A stretch of DNA of 64,000 nucleotides from Parageobacillus sp. KH3-4 (GCF_022846435.1 NZ_AP025627.1:2576001-2640000); one strand, 5' to 3'. Positions 38,743 to 48,642 are shown, numbered from the stretch's first letter. Notes: generated from the letters alone by a model not told the origin. Numbers and translations: made by a program.

Positions 38743-39869
38743 AGTTGTTCGACTCCAAACAACATATTGATAATGTGTTCAACAGATGCTTCGACCATAT
38801 CGTCGGGAACATTTTGGCCGTTTGTTAAGTAAGACGCCCCTACTTTATATTCCATCATTAAATTAAACATCGCACCGTAACGAGTTGTTTCATCCAATTT
38901 TGTAAAAATGAAGCGATCAATCGGAATGAGGGAAAACTGTTCATAAATGGCCTTCATATCGTCATATTTTGCCGTCAGCGCAAATACGAGAAATGTCTCC
39001 ATTTCTTCGTCAAAATCGATAATATTTCGCAAATCTTTGACATATTGTGGATGGCGGAAATTTCGTCCTGCCGTATCAATAAGCACAACGTCGCGATCGG
39101 ACAGCTTTTTCTTCGCTTCATGGAAATCTTGCAAATTATAACAAACTTCAAGCGGTACATTTAAAATTTTCGCATATGTTTTCAATTGATCGATAGCCGC
39201 AATCCGATACGTATCCGTCGTAATAAACGCAATGTTTTTTCCATGCTGCAAAACGCAGCGTGCTGCGATTTTGGCCAATGTCGTTGTTTTTCCTACCCCT
39301 GTCGGCCCGACGACATTAATATATTTTTTTTGAAAGGAGATTCCGCCGAACGGAAGCGGTGATAATTTTTCCCTCATTATTTCTTTTGCCCAAGCGAACA
39401 CTTGTCTTTCCGTCGCGTTTCCGCCGTTGGTGTACCATCGTTCTAGCAAATCAGCCATGATTTCTTGCACAAACGGAACGGAAATTTCTTGTTTTACAAG
39501 CCGGTAGTGCACTTCATTCAATAGTCCTGGATATTGGGAAAAGCCGGCATTGACGTTCGTTGACAGCTGTTTTAACATTGTTTTTAACTCTTTCAGTTCA
39601 TGAAGCAAATTCGCATCTTCTTTCTGCTTTTTTTCGGCAAGAAACGAGGCGGAAAATGGGGCCTCCTCCTTTTTTCTCTCCGATCTTTGGCGCGTGGGCT
39701 GCGGATCGACGGCGGCTATCACCTCAATATTTTTTTTGGTAAACAATCCAAAAAATCCGCCTTTCCGAACGACTTTTGAATTTAGAATCACCGCATCGTT
39801 TCCCAGTTCGGCGCGAATCATTTTCATCGCTTCCGGCATCGACGGTGCCACAAATTTTTTTACTTTCAT
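38739..39869 (-). CDS. flhF: FlhF, SRP-type GTPase for flagellar placement
   Basis: This 376-residue GTPase of the SRP family has a basic variable N-terminal domain (1-100), an N domain, and a G domain with [37 protein letters not shown] and TKLDET. It positions new basal bodies. It overlaps both flhA and flhG by four bases (ATGA), so the three are translationally coupled. Confidence 0.96.
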   Translation of the reverse strand: MKVKKFVAPSMPEAMKMIRAELGNDAVILNSKVVRKGGFFGLFTKKNIEVIAAVDPQPTRQRSERKKEEAPFSASFLAEKKQKEDANLLHELKELKTMLKQLSTNVNAGFSQYPGLLNEVHYRLVKQEISVPFVQEIMADLLERWYTNGGNATERQVFAWAKEIMREKLSPLPFGGISFQKKYINVVGPTGVGKTTTLAKIAARCVLQHGKNIAFITTDTYRIAAIDQLKTYAKILNVPLEVCYNLQDFHEAKKKLSDRDVVLIDTAGRNFRHPQYVKDLRNIIDFDEEMETFLVFALTAKYDDMKAIYEQFSLIPIDRFIFTKLDETTRYGAMFNLMMEYKVGASYLTNGQNVPDDMVEASVEHIINMLFGVEQL

Positions 39870-41905
39870 TCTATATCCACCATCCCAACGCTTTGAACTT
39901 CCACATTCGCCTCAAGTTCATTGTAAGATAAAACTGGCAAGTTTGGAAAATGTCGTTCCGTCAATTGCCGCACATACATGCGCACAGCAGGGGAACAAAG
40001 CAAAATCGGCGTTTGATTCGCAAACGGATGCTGTTCAAGTTGCGCGGCAATCGCTTCGATGATCGACTGCGACAACGCCGGATCAAGCGATAAATAACTG
40101 CCGTGTTCGGTCTGTTGTACTGCATCGGCAATCGTTTTTTCAACTTTTCCCGATAACGTAATTACTTTTAGCGGTTCTCCTGGAATAACATATTGATTCG
40201 TAATTTGCCGCGCTAACGCTTGCCGCACGTATTCAGTTAATATGTCCGTATCTGTCGTCATGCGGGCAAAATCAGCCAACGTTTCAAAAATGAGCGGCAA
40301 ATTTCGGATCGATACTTTTTCTTTTAATAGTTTCGCTAGCACCTTCTGTACTTCGCCGATCGAAAGCGGGTTCGGGGTCACTTCTTCCACTAATACCGGA
40401 TACGATTCTTTTAAATGATCAACAAGCTGTTTCGTTTCCTGACGCCCTAACAGTTCATGAGCATGCGCTTTTAACACTTCTGTAATATGCGTGGAAACGA
40501 CGGACGGCGGGTCAACAACGGTATAGCCCAACATTTCCGCCCGATCTTTCATATCTTCAGAAATCCATTTTGCTGGAAGTCCAAACGCCGGCTCCACCGT
40601 ATCGATCCCTTCAATGGAATTGTCTTCGATTCCTGGGCTCATTGCTAAATAATGATCTAAGAGCAACTCGCCGCGCGCTACTTCATTCCCTTTAATTTTC
40701 AAGCGATACTCATTAGGCTGAAGTTGAATATTATCGCGGATGCGGACGACCGGAATAACCAACCCCAGCTCTAGGGCGAGCTGCCGGCGGATCATGACAA
40801 TCCGATCAAGCAAATCGCCGCCTTGGTTCGCATCGGCTAGCGGAATTAAGGCATAGCCAAACTCAAACTCAATCGGATCGACATTAAGCAGATGAATGAC
40901 ACTTTCAGGACTTTTCAATTCATCCATTTCCGTCTCTTCCGTTTCTTCTTGCGAAGGCGCCGCTTCCTGACGGGCCGCTTGTGCGGCAAAACGATATCCG
41001 CCAAGCGCAAGCAAGCCGGCGATTGGAACCGTAAGCACATCATTAATCGGCGTGAGCAAACCTAATAAGAAAATCGTTCCTGCTGTTACATACAGCATTT
41101 TCGGAAACGCAAACAGCTGCTTCATAATATCGCCGCCGAGATTGCTATCCGATGCAGCTCTTGTCACGACAATTCCTGTAGCTGTTGAGATTAATAATGC
41201 GGGAATTTGGCTGACGATTCCATCGCCAACGGTTAAAAGCGTGTAGCGCTGTGCCGCTTCAGATATGTCAAGACCTTGTTGAACGACGCCAATCACCATG
41301 CCAAATAGCATGTTAATGACGACAATCACCATTCCGGCAATCGCATCGCCTTTGACAAATTTGCTTGCCCCATCCATCGCCCCGTAAAAGTCCGCTTCTT
41401 GGGCGATTTTTTCGCGGCGCTGCCGCGCTTCTTGCTCTGAAATCATTCCGGCATTTAAATCCGCGTCAATGCTCATTTGCTTCCCCGGCATTGCATCGAG
41501 CGTAAAGCGTGCCGCCACTTCTGATACGCGTTCAGCGCCTCTTGTAATGACGACAAATTGAATAATAATTAAAATCAAAAACACGACGAAGCCGACGACG
41601 ACGTTGCCGCCAACAACAAACGTCCCGAACGTTTCGACGACTCCTCCCGCTTCTCCTTTGCTTAAAATCGAACGAGTCGTAGAAACGTTTAACCCCAGCC
41701 GAAATAGTGTAAGGAGCAATAAAAGGGACGGAAAAATCGAAAACTGCAGCGGCTCTTTCATATTCATCGACGTAAGGAGAACCAGCAGCGCAAGCGAAAT
41801 ATTGATAATGATCAGCACGCTCAATAGCCATGACGGTAGTGGTATAATCAGCATTGCCACAATTAAGACAACCATCAATAACACTGATAAATCTCTTGCT
41901 TGCAT
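39866..41905 (-). CDS. flhA: Flagellar export gate protein FlhA
   Basis: This 679-residue protein has eight predicted membrane segments in its first 320 residues, with the FHIPEP-family loop (GAERVSEVAARFTLDAMPGK) near 150. A large cytoplasmic domain that binds chaperone-substrate complexes fills the rest. It forms the nonameric ring of the flagellar type III export gate. It starts 19 bases after flhB. Confidence 0.97.
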   Translation of the reverse strand: MQARDLSVLLMVVLIVAMLIIPLPSWLLSVLIIINISLALLVLLTSMNMKEPLQFSIFPSLLLLLTLFRLGLNVSTTRSILSKGEAGGVVETFGTFVVGGNVVVGFVVFLILIIIQFVVITRGAERVSEVAARFTLDAMPGKQMSIDADLNAGMISEQEARQRREKIAQEADFYGAMDGASKFVKGDAIAGMVIVVINMLFGMVIGVVQQGLDISEAAQRYTLLTVGDGIVSQIPALLISTATGIVVTRAASDSNLGGDIMKQLFAFPKMLYVTAGTIFLLGLLTPINDVLTVPIAGLLALGGYRFAAQAARQEAAPSQEETEETEMDELKSPESVIHLLNVDPIEFEFGYALIPLADANQGGDLLDRIVMIRRQLALELGLVIPVVRIRDNIQLQPNEYRLKIKGNEVARGELLLDHYLAMSPGIEDNSIEGIDTVEPAFGLPAKWISEDMKDRAEMLGYTVVDPPSVVSTHITEVLKAHAHELLGRQETKQLVDHLKESYPVLVEEVTPNPLSIGEVQKVLAKLLKEKVSIRNLPLIFETLADFARMTTDTDILTEYVRQALARQITNQYVIPGEPLKVITLSGKVEKTIADAVQQTEHGSYLSLDPALSQSIIEAIAAQLEQHPFANQTPILLCSPAVRMYVRQLTERHFPNLPVLSYNELEANVEVQSVGMVDIE

Positions 41906-41924
41906 ACATGTTCTCTCCCTACTG

Positions 41925-43007
41925 CTAGACTTTTCGCTTCAAGCGGTACACGTACGCTAAAATTTCCGCTACCGCTTTAAAAAACTCTTCCGGAATCATA
42001 TCGCCTACTTCCGTTTGCCGGTAAAGCGCCTGGGCAAGCGGACGATTTTCTACCGTCACGACATCATGCTCTTTCGCAAGTTGCTTGATTTTTATAGCAA
42101 CGTAATCGACGCCCTTTGCGACGACAATCGGCGCATCCATTTTTCCGTCTTCATATTTTAGCGCCACTGCATAGTGCGTCGGGTTCGTGATGACGACGTC
42201 GGCTTTCGGCACCTCTTGCATCATCCGCCTCATCGCCATTTCCCGCTGCTTTTGCTTAATTCTAGACTTAATTAATGGGTCTCCTTCTGTTTTTTTGTAT
42301 TCGTCTTTAATATCTTGTTTTGACATTCGGATATTTTTCTCAAATTCAAAACGCTGATATAAATAATCGAAAATGGCGAGAAACAACAGGGAAAAAGAAG
42401 CATAAAGCCCCATTTTTACCGTTAAACTAGCTAATGCGCTTAATGTCGCTCCCAACGATTTCGTCGTTAGCGACAAAATATGATCAAGCTGAAACCATAG
42501 CAAAGCAAACGTAACAAGCCCGACAACGCTAATTTTTAAAAGCGATTTTAGCAGTTCGACGAGCGCACGCAGCGATATCATCCGCTTAAACCCTTGAATG
42601 GGATCAAGCCTAGTCCAGTTTATTTTCAGCGGTTCTGCCGTAAACAAAAATCCTACTTGCAAAAAATTGGCCAAACAAGCGGCGGCCACTGCCGCGAGAA
42701 AAATCGGCGCGACAATCATCGCTACATTTTTTAACAATGTGAGAAAAATGCGGTGAACCGAATCAACGGTTAGATCCACGAGCGTATATTGTTCAAACGA
42801 TTGATGCATTAATCGCAAAAACAGCTCTTTATAATGAGTGCCGGAGAAGTGCAAAACGAGAAAAACAACGAGCATGACAAGCGCCGTGTTAACGTCGGCG
42901 CTTTTGGCAACTTGCCCTTTTCCGCGAACTTCTTGCCGCTTTCGCGGAGTCGCTTTCTCCGTTTTTTCGCCGGCAAAAAATTGCAAATCAAGGCGCAATT
43001 CGCTCAT
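41925..43007 (-). CDS. flhB: Flagellar export switch protein FlhB
   Basis: This 360-residue protein has four membrane helices (about 30-210) and a cytoplasmic domain with the autocleavage site NPTH in VITNPTHYAVAL near 267. Cleavage between Asn and Pro changes export from rod/hook to filament substrates. The N-terminal EKTEKATPRKRQEVRGKGQV is typical. It directly follows fliR. Confidence 0.97.
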   Translation of the reverse strand: MSELRLDLQFFAGEKTEKATPRKRQEVRGKGQVAKSADVNTALVMLVVFLVLHFSGTHYKELFLRLMHQSFEQYTLVDLTVDSVHRIFLTLLKNVAMIVAPIFLAAVAAACLANFLQVGFLFTAEPLKINWTRLDPIQGFKRMISLRALVELLKSLLKISVVGLVTFALLWFQLDHILSLTTKSLGATLSALASLTVKMGLYASFSLLFLAIFDYLYQRFEFEKNIRMSKQDIKDEYKKTEGDPLIKSRIKQKQREMAMRRMMQEVPKADVVITNPTHYAVALKYEDGKMDAPIVVAKGVDYVAIKIKQLAKEHDVVTVENRPLAQALYRQTEVGDMIPEEFFKAVAEILAYVYRLKRKV

Positions 43008-43784
43008 TTACGGTCCCCCTAAAAGCTTCATCAGCTCACGCATCGACAAAAACATCGTATCGAACAAGTGGCGGACAGCGATAAACATCGCTGCCATCGT
43101 TACAATTAGCAATATAAACCCCACCGCAATTTTCACCGGAAACCCGACGACGAAAATATTGAGCTGTGGGACTGTCCGCGCCATAATTCCAAGCGCAACA
43201 TCGACTAAAAATAAACAGCCGACAAGCGGGACCGACATTTGAAAAGCAATGGCAAACATCGCGCTAAACGATTGAACGACGTATTCGGCGACATGGCCGT
43301 GATCCAAACGCGGCCAATGGTCAAGCGGAATAAACCGATAGCTGTAAAACACTCCGTCGAGCAAAAGATGGTGTCCATTTACAGAAAGCAACAGCAACAA
43401 AGCAAACGTGTAAAAATATTGCCCCATCAACGGGTTTTGCGCGCCTGTCTGCGGGTCGATGACGTTTGCGATGGCAAATCCCATTTGAAAGTCGATCAGC
43501 CCGCCGACGATTTGAATCGCCGATATGATCATATAGGCAAATAAGCCAATGCAAAGGCCAACGAGCACTTCTTTGACCACAAGCAGCACATACGTTTCGT
43601 CTAAAGCGACCGTCGGTTTAGAAATGGCAAAAAACATCATCCAACTTAGAAAAAACGATAGTCCGATTTTATGCGCCATTGGAATCGTTCGATACGAAAA
43701 CAGCGGCAATGTCGCAAAAAAGGAAGCGACCCGCGCAAAAACGAGCAAAAACGCCGGAAAATGTAATAATAATTGCTCCATCAC
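43008..43784 (-). CDS. fliR: Flagellar export gate protein FliR
   Basis: This 258-residue membrane protein has six hydrophobic segments and joins FliP and FliQ in the export channel. The start is GTG or the next codon, ATG; the ribosome-binding signal is weak, so coupling to fliQ (3 bases away) is likely. Sequence blocks such as AIQIVGGLIDFQMGFAIANVIDP are typical of the family; only the first twenty are conserved strongly. Confidence 0.96.
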   Translation of the reverse strand: MMEQLLLHFPAFLLVFARVASFFATLPLFSYRTIPMAHKIGLSFFLSWMMFFAISKPTVALDETYVLLVVKEVLVGLCIGLFAYMIISAIQIVGGLIDFQMGFAIANVIDPQTGAQNPLMGQYFYTFALLLLLSVNGHHLLLDGVFYSYRFIPLDHWPRLDHGHVAEYVVQSFSAMFAIAFQMSVPLVGCLFLVDVALGIMARTVPQLNIFVVGFPVKIAVGFILLIVTMAAMFIAVRHLFDTMFLSMRELMKLLGGP

Positions 43785-43787
43785 TCA

Positions 43788-44057
43788 TCAGCCTATATAT
43801 TTTGTTAAATTGTTCAAAATCTCATATGCATATGACACCATTTTCGTCAACATCCACGGCCCGAAAAAAACAAGCCCGACTAACACTGCGACGATTTTCG
43901 GTACAAATGCGAGCGTCTGCTCTTGAATTTGCGTCGTCGCCTGGAAAATGCTAATAATCAGTCCAACGGCAAGGGACAACAAGAGAAGCGGACCGCACAC
44001 CATTAAAACTACATATACTCCTTGCTCCGCCACACGAATGACAAAATCGGCGCTCAT
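43788..44057 (-). CDS. fliQ: Flagellar export gate protein FliQ
   Basis: This 89-residue protein has two membrane helices and is the small subunit of the export gate. Typical block: GLIISIFQATTQIQEQTLAF. I start at MSADFVIRVAE, where AGGTGG lies 6 bases upstream. An in-frame GTG three codons earlier overlaps that signal. It lies between fliP and fliR. Confidence 0.96.
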   Translation of the reverse strand: MSADFVIRVAEQGVYVVLMVCGPLLLLSLAVGLIISIFQATTQIQEQTLAFVPKIVAVLVGLVFFGPWMLTKMVSYAYEILNNLTKYIG

Positions 44058-44071
44058 ATTTGCCACCTACT

Positions 44072-44740
44072 TTATTGAAAGCTTTCTAACAGCGATTTCA
44101 CGACTAAATACCATCCATCGACAAGAACAAATAGCAAAATTTTAAACGGCAATGAAATCATCACAGGCGGCAGCATCATCATTCCCATCGACATCAACAC
44201 GCTCGCGACAATCATATCAATGACAAGAAACGGAATAAAAATCATAAACCCCATTTGAAATGCCGTTTTTATTTCGCTAATCGCAAACGCCGGAACAAGC
44301 GTTGACAGCGGAATATCTTGCACAGTTTTCGGCTTTTCCGCGCCGCTATATGATAAAAACAATGCCAAATCTTTTTGCCGCGTATGCTTGCTCATAAACT
44401 CTTTTATCGGCACAGAAGCGCGTTCATACGCTTGCTCCAAATTAATTTTTTCCGAAAACAACGGTTGTAGCGCCTGATCGTTTATTTCTTTAAAAGTTGG
44501 CGCCATAATGAAAAATGTTAAAAACATCGCTAAACCGATCAATACTTGGTTTGGCGGCGTTTGCTGCGTTCCAAGCGATGTGCGGACAAACGATAAAACG
44601 ATAATAATGCGCGTAAAGCACGTCATCATAATTAAAATGCCAGGAGCGATGGACAATACGGTTAACAGCAGCAGCAGCTTCACGGATGTAGAAACATTTT
44701 CAGGAGCGACTTGATTAAACATTTGCACAAATTCATTCAT
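44072..44740 (-). CDS. fliP: Flagellar export gate protein FliP
   Basis: This 222-residue membrane protein, with four hydrophobic segments, is the core of the export pore. Typical blocks are IMMTCFTRIIIVLSFVR, GTQQTPPNQVLIGLAMFLT and the C-terminal MGMMMLPPVMISLPFKI. I start at MNEFVQMFNQV, with AAAGGA upstream, overlapping fliO by 8 bases. An in-frame TTG eight codons earlier lies within fliO. Confidence 0.96.
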   Translation of the reverse strand: MNEFVQMFNQVAPENVSTSVKLLLLLTVLSIAPGILIMMTCFTRIIIVLSFVRTSLGTQQTPPNQVLIGLAMFLTFFIMAPTFKEINDQALQPLFSEKINLEQAYERASVPIKEFMSKHTRQKDLALFLSYSGAEKPKTVQDIPLSTLVPAFAISEIKTAFQMGFMIFIPFLVIDMIVASVLMSMGMMMLPPVMISLPFKILLFVLVDGWYLVVKSLLESFQ

Positions 44741-45401
44741 CGGATGCCGTTCCTTTCTGTTCAATCTGCTTCAATAGTTCTTTACGCTTCATTGACAGCT
44801 CCTGCATTTGTCTTGTGAACATCTCGCGAAACTCATCATGGCGATCGTCTGTCTGTTTTCGTTTCGCTGTGAAATAACCGCGCATGCGGGCTCCCCATTT
44901 ACCCGGTTCCAACATTTGCTGCAATCGTTCATTATGCATCGCTAAAATTTCGTTTATTTCTTGCTCATCGTCGATTTCCCGCAATAATTGAATCGATTCG
45001 CCAACACCGATCACAAGAATGTGATTTCCCACTTTTACCAATTGGACTGAACGATTGCTGCCAACGCTTGTCCCGCCAAGATGTTCAATGACTCCTTTTT
45101 TTCCGGAAAACAACTGGCCTTGACGATGGAGAAATTTTAGCAATCCGTAAATGAGCAAAAGCACAAACGCCGTTGCGCCAATGAGTTTGATGGCATCCCA
45201 AACGGAAAAAGGCGACGTTTGCTCATCCGGCGTTGGCGCAACTTCGTTTTTATGTGAATCAGCCGGCTGCTCGCACAAGTCAGGATGCTTTAAGCATTCT
45301 TCCACGGTCGGCGATTGCTCCGCAAAAACAGGAAATCCTGGTTGCGCAGCAATCGCGACAACGATGCAGAAAAACAACGGAATGATTCGTGACTGTAGCA
45401 A
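44733..45401 (-). CDS. fliO: Flagellar biosynthesis protein FliO (FliZ in Bacillus)
   Basis: This 222-residue protein has a cleavable-looking signal peptide (1-27), an extracytoplasmic segment with two cysteines (ECLKHPDLCE), one membrane helix (about 70-90, AIKLIGATAFVLLLIYGLL) and a cytoplasmic domain (VQLVKVGNHILVIGVGESI). FliO assists assembly of the FliP ring. It follows cheY and overlaps fliP. Confidence 0.93.
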   Translation of the reverse strand: MLQSRIIPLFFCIVVAIAAQPGFPVFAEQSPTVEECLKHPDLCEQPADSHKNEVAPTPDEQTSPFSVWDAIKLIGATAFVLLLIYGLLKFLHRQGQLFSGKKGVIEHLGGTSVGSNRSVQLVKVGNHILVIGVGESIQLLREIDDEQEINEILAMHNERLQQMLEPGKWGARMRGYFTAKRKQTDDRHDEFREMFTRQMQELSMKRKELLKQIEQKGTASDE

Positions 45402-45422
45402 ACTCGCTCCACCTCTTACACT

Positions 45423-45782
45423 TTATCCAAGCGTTTTATTGATCGCCTCAATGACACGGTCAGCTTGGAACGGTTTGACGACAAAATCTTTTGCACCTGC
45501 TTGAATGGCGTCAATGACCATTGCCTGCTGCCCCATCGCCGAACACATAATGACTTTTGCATTGCTATCAATTTTTTTAATTTCTTTCAATGCAGTAATA
45601 CCGTCCATCTCCGGCATCGTAATGTCCATCGTGACGATATCGGGACGAGTTTCTTTATACTTTTCAATCGCTTGCAAGCCATCGGCTGCTTCCGCTACTA
45701 CTTCATGCCCATTTTTTGTTAAAATATCCTTGATCATCATTCTCATAAACGCAGCATCGTCGACAACCAATATTCTTGCCAT
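45423..45782 (-). CDS. cheY: Chemotaxis response regulator CheY
   Basis: This 119-residue single-domain receiver has the acid pocket Asp8/Asp9, phosphoacceptor Asp53 in TMDITMPEMDG and conserved Lys in DFVVKPF. In Bacillus, CheY-P bound to FliM promotes counter-clockwise rotation and smooth swimming. It lies between fliY and fliO. Confidence 0.97.
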   Translation of the reverse strand: MARILVVDDAAFMRMMIKDILTKNGHEVVAEAADGLQAIEKYKETRPDIVTMDITMPEMDGITALKEIKKIDSNAKVIMCSAMGQQAMVIDAIQAGAKDFVVKPFQADRVIEAINKTLG

Positions 45783-45804
45783 TGTCTACTAACCTCCTAA
45801 ACAA

Positions 45805-46980
45805 TTATTTTAGCCTTTTTAAGCGATCGCTTTGACTAATAATATCTGTAACGCGCACGCCAAAATTTTCATCGATCACAACAACTTCCCCTTTAGCGAT
45901 AAGCTTATTGTTTACTAATATATCAACAGGTTCTCCAGCCAATTTGTCCAATTCGATAATCGAGCCTGATGATAAATGCAAAATTTCTTGAACAGAACGT
46001 TTCGTACGGCCGAGTTCAACGGTGACTTGAAGCGGAACGTCAAGGAGAAGCGATAAGTTTTTCACTTCCGTATCCACCGATGGAGACGGCTCAAATTCAG
46101 CAAAATCAACCGATTGAATTTGCCGTTCTCCTGCTCTAGCGTTCGCTCCAAAACGATTTGTCGTTTCACGCGCCGCCGTTTTGGAGGGTTCGTAAGATGG
46201 CTGGGCTCCGATTGTTTCAGCAGTTACAGACGGTTGGGAGACTGCCGCCTCTTGCGCAGCAGTTTCTTTTCCCGCTTCTGCCGCGCTGTTGGAAGAATTT
46301 GTTTCACCATTGGAATGAAGCAGCTGTTGCACAAGCTCTTTCGCAAAATCAATGGGCAATAGCTGCATAATGTTCGAATCAATTAAATCGCCAATTTTCA
46401 AGCGAAAGGAAACTTTAATAAGTATATCTTCGTCCGGCAAATATTCGATTCCTTTTTTTTCTTTTATGTCCAACAGGTGAACGGTCGGGGGAGAAATATC
46501 GACACGTTTGCCGAAAATGGTGGACATCGACGTCGCCGCTGACCCCATCATTTGGTTCATCGCTTCCTGCACAGCGCTTAATTGAATTTCTCCCAATTCA
46601 CCCGCTGTATTCGTCCCATCACCGCCCAGCATCAAGTCCGCGATAATAGCCGCGTCTTCTTGCTTAATGACGAGCAAATTCGTCCCTAAAAATCCATCCG
46701 TATAATTGACTTGAATCGCCACGTACGGCTGCGGAAATTCGCTGTCAATGTTTTTTCTTTGAATGATCGAGACGCTTGGCGTTGTAATCTCCACTTTTTG
46801 ATTTAACAACACCGACAGCGCCGTTGCCGAACTTCCAAACGAAATGTTGCCAACCTCCCCAAGCGCGTCTCGCTCGAGCGGCGACAATACCTCATCCAGC
46901 TGGGGAATATCGTCATTTTCGTCTGTCCCGCGCAACAGCGCATCGATTTCATCTTGGGATAGCATATCATCATTCATCAT
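45805..46980 (-). CDS. fliY: Flagellar switch protein and CheY-P phosphatase FliY
   Basis: This 391-residue protein has an N-terminal CheY-binding helix (MLSQDEIDALLRG), a CheC-type phosphatase domain with two active-site helices (LGEVGNISFGSSATAL and LSAVQEAMNQMMGSAATSM), a Ser/Ala/Glu-rich linker (about 225-300) and a C-terminal FliN domain (VTVELGRTKRSVQEILHL). It is the FliN-equivalent of the C-ring and also removes phosphate from CheY. It overlaps fliM by 11 bases. Confidence 0.96.
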   Translation of the reverse strand: MMNDDMLSQDEIDALLRGTDENDDIPQLDEVLSPLERDALGEVGNISFGSSATALSVLLNQKVEITTPSVSIIQRKNIDSEFPQPYVAIQVNYTDGFLGTNLLVIKQEDAAIIADLMLGGDGTNTAGELGEIQLSAVQEAMNQMMGSAATSMSTIFGKRVDISPPTVHLLDIKEKKGIEYLPDEDILIKVSFRLKIGDLIDSNIMQLLPIDFAKELVQQLLHSNGETNSSNSAAEAGKETAAQEAAVSQPSVTAETIGAQPSYEPSKTAARETTNRFGANARAGERQIQSVDFAEFEPSPSVDTEVKNLSLLLDVPLQVTVELGRTKRSVQEILHLSSGSIIELDKLAGEPVDILVNNKLIAKGEVVVIDENFGVRVTDIISQSDRLKRLK

Positions 46981-47974
46981 CGTAATTTTCTTCCCCCTTA
47001 AACGTGTCTAAAATTTGCACCGCCAACCTTTTATTTTTTCTGCCTGGCTGACCAATAAATTTTGGAATGTTCCCGACTTTGACAAGAAGCGGCTGCTGAA
47101 TGGACTGATCGAGCTCGATCACATCGCCGACTTCCAGCTGCAAAAATTCTTGAATGGTGATAGTGGACGTGCCAAGTTCGGCGATAATCGGGAGTTTCGC
47201 GAAGCGAATTCGCCGTTCCAGCGCTTCTGTTTCTTCCGGCGAACTCTCTTTTTTTTGCGCCTGCATCCAATAATGGACAGAAAGCTTTGGCATAACCGGC
47301 TCTAGTACAATATAAGGAATGCAAATATTCATCATTCCGCTCGTCTCACCGATTTGTGTGTTCAGCGAAATCACAACAACCGTATCATTCGGAGAGATCA
47401 TTTGCAAAAACTGCGGATTTACTTCAAAATTTGTGAAAACAGGATCAATTTCCGCCACTGATTCCCATGCGTCGCGCAAATTGGAAAAAGCTTTATCAAA
47501 TAAATTGGACATAATCCGCGTTTCAATTTCCGTTAAATTATCGACTTTGTTCACACTCGTTCCACTTCCACCCATCACGCGATCAAGCATCGCATAGGCG
47601 ACGTTTGGATTCACTTCCACTAATATATGTCCATTCAGCGGCGGAACTTCAAAGACGTTTAAAAACGTCAATTTCGGAAGGGAACGAATAAACTCTTCAT
47701 ACGGTATTTGATCGGCCGACGCCACCGATATTTGCACGTATGTACGCAATTGCGCCGCGAAAAAAGTAGTCAATAATCTTGCAAAATTCTCGTGAATGCG
47801 CGTTAAACTGCGGATTTGATCCTTTGAAAAGCGAAGCGCCCGCTTAAAGTCATACACTTTGACACGTTTTCCTTCTTCTTCCTTTTTCAATTCTTCCGCG
47901 CTTATTTCCCCCGTAGACAATGCGGCCAACAACGCGTCGATTTCGCTTTGCGATAATACTTCGCCAGTCGTCAT
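46970..47974 (-). CDS. fliM: Flagellar motor switch protein FliM
   Basis: This 334-residue C-ring protein has the CheY-P-binding peptide EVLSQSEIDALLAAL at its N-terminus, a CheC-like middle domain and a C-terminal surface-presentation (SpoA) domain (LQLEVGDVIELDQSIQQPLL). It connects signal input to rotor direction. It lies between fliL and fliY. Confidence 0.97.
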   Translation of the reverse strand: MTTGEVLSQSEIDALLAALSTGEISAEELKKEEEGKRVKVYDFKRALRFSKDQIRSLTRIHENFARLLTTFFAAQLRTYVQISVASADQIPYEEFIRSLPKLTFLNVFEVPPLNGHILVEVNPNVAYAMLDRVMGGSGTSVNKVDNLTEIETRIMSNLFDKAFSNLRDAWESVAEIDPVFTNFEVNPQFLQMISPNDTVVVISLNTQIGETSGMMNICIPYIVLEPVMPKLSVHYWMQAQKKESSPEETEALERRIRFAKLPIIAELGTSTITIQEFLQLEVGDVIELDQSIQQPLLVKVGNIPKFIGQPGRKNKRLAVQILDTFKGEENYDDE

Positions 47975-48002
47975 GATCGTTGTTCCCTCCTAACGGTACA
48001 AA

Positions 48003-48428
48003 CTATTGGAGGACAAAGGAGGTAATGTATACTTGCTCCACTTTTCCATTTTGCATAATTTGATTAATTTGCTGTTTTAAACGCTCTTCAAAGGAAGTCA
48101 TCCCTTTTTTTCCTTTAAAACTTTCTGCTTTCATTTCAGAAAGTTCTTCGATAATAATATTTTTAATTTGAAAGTCGCGTTTTTCCGCTTCTTCTTTCCC
48201 TTCTTTGCTATTTGTTTGAATCTTAAAGGAAATTTTCACATATCTTCCGTCTGCTAAATTCGTCGTTATTTCAGGGATGTCAATCGAACTTTCGACAATT
48301 TCATCGGCGCTTGGCGCGCTTTCGCCTTTTGCTCCCGTCAGTTTCAGCACAGCAATTAAAGCGATCGCACCGATGAGTGCAATAACCACTAGGATGATTA
48401 GCATCGTTTTGATTAGGTTACCTTTCAC
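48003..48428 (-). CDS. fliL: Flagellar basal-body associated protein FliL
   Basis: This 141-residue protein has one N-terminal membrane helix (about 6-30) and a periplasm-side domain (YVKISFKIQTNSKEGKEEAE). FliL helps recruit or stabilise stators. The start codon is GTG, with GGAGG upstream, and it overlaps the end of swrD by 11 bases. Confidence 0.95.
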   Translation of the reverse strand: MKGNLIKTMLIILVVIALIGAIALIAVLKLTGAKGESAPSADEIVESSIDIPEITTNLADGRYVKISFKIQTNSKEGKEEAEKRDFQIKNIIIEELSEMKAESFKGKKGMTSFEERLKQQINQIMQNGKVEQVYITSFVLQ

Positions 48429-48642
48429 TTTCTGATCCTCCTAAGCCTTCCGGTAAGCGCAGCACCGCAATTTGCCGGTAGAAGTCGCTTACCAACGCGA
48501 TAACGTCTTGCACTGATTCGCGTACGACAAATTTTTTTCCATTCGTTAATGTAATCGTTGTATCCGGAAATGCTTCGACTTGTTCAATATAAATGGCATT
48601 TAATACAAACTTTTTTCCGTTTAGCCGCGTTAACGTAATCAT
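48418..48642 (-). CDS. swrD: SwrD (FlbD-family) motility protein
   Basis: This 74-residue protein of the FlbD family (MITLTRLNGKKFVLNA, AFPDTTITLTNGKKFVV) increases flagellar motor power in B. subtilis by supporting stator function. I start at MITLTRL, the conserved family N-terminus. There is no Shine-Dalgarno at normal distance. An AGGGGGGAGG lies more than 30 bases upstream, and an 11-base-pair hairpin fills the space between. A GTG inside the hairpin is a less likely alternative start. Confidence 0.93.
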   Translation of the reverse strand: MITLTRLNGKKFVLNAIYIEQVEAFPDTTITLTNGKKFVVRESVQDVIALVSDFYRQIAVLRLPEGLGGSESER

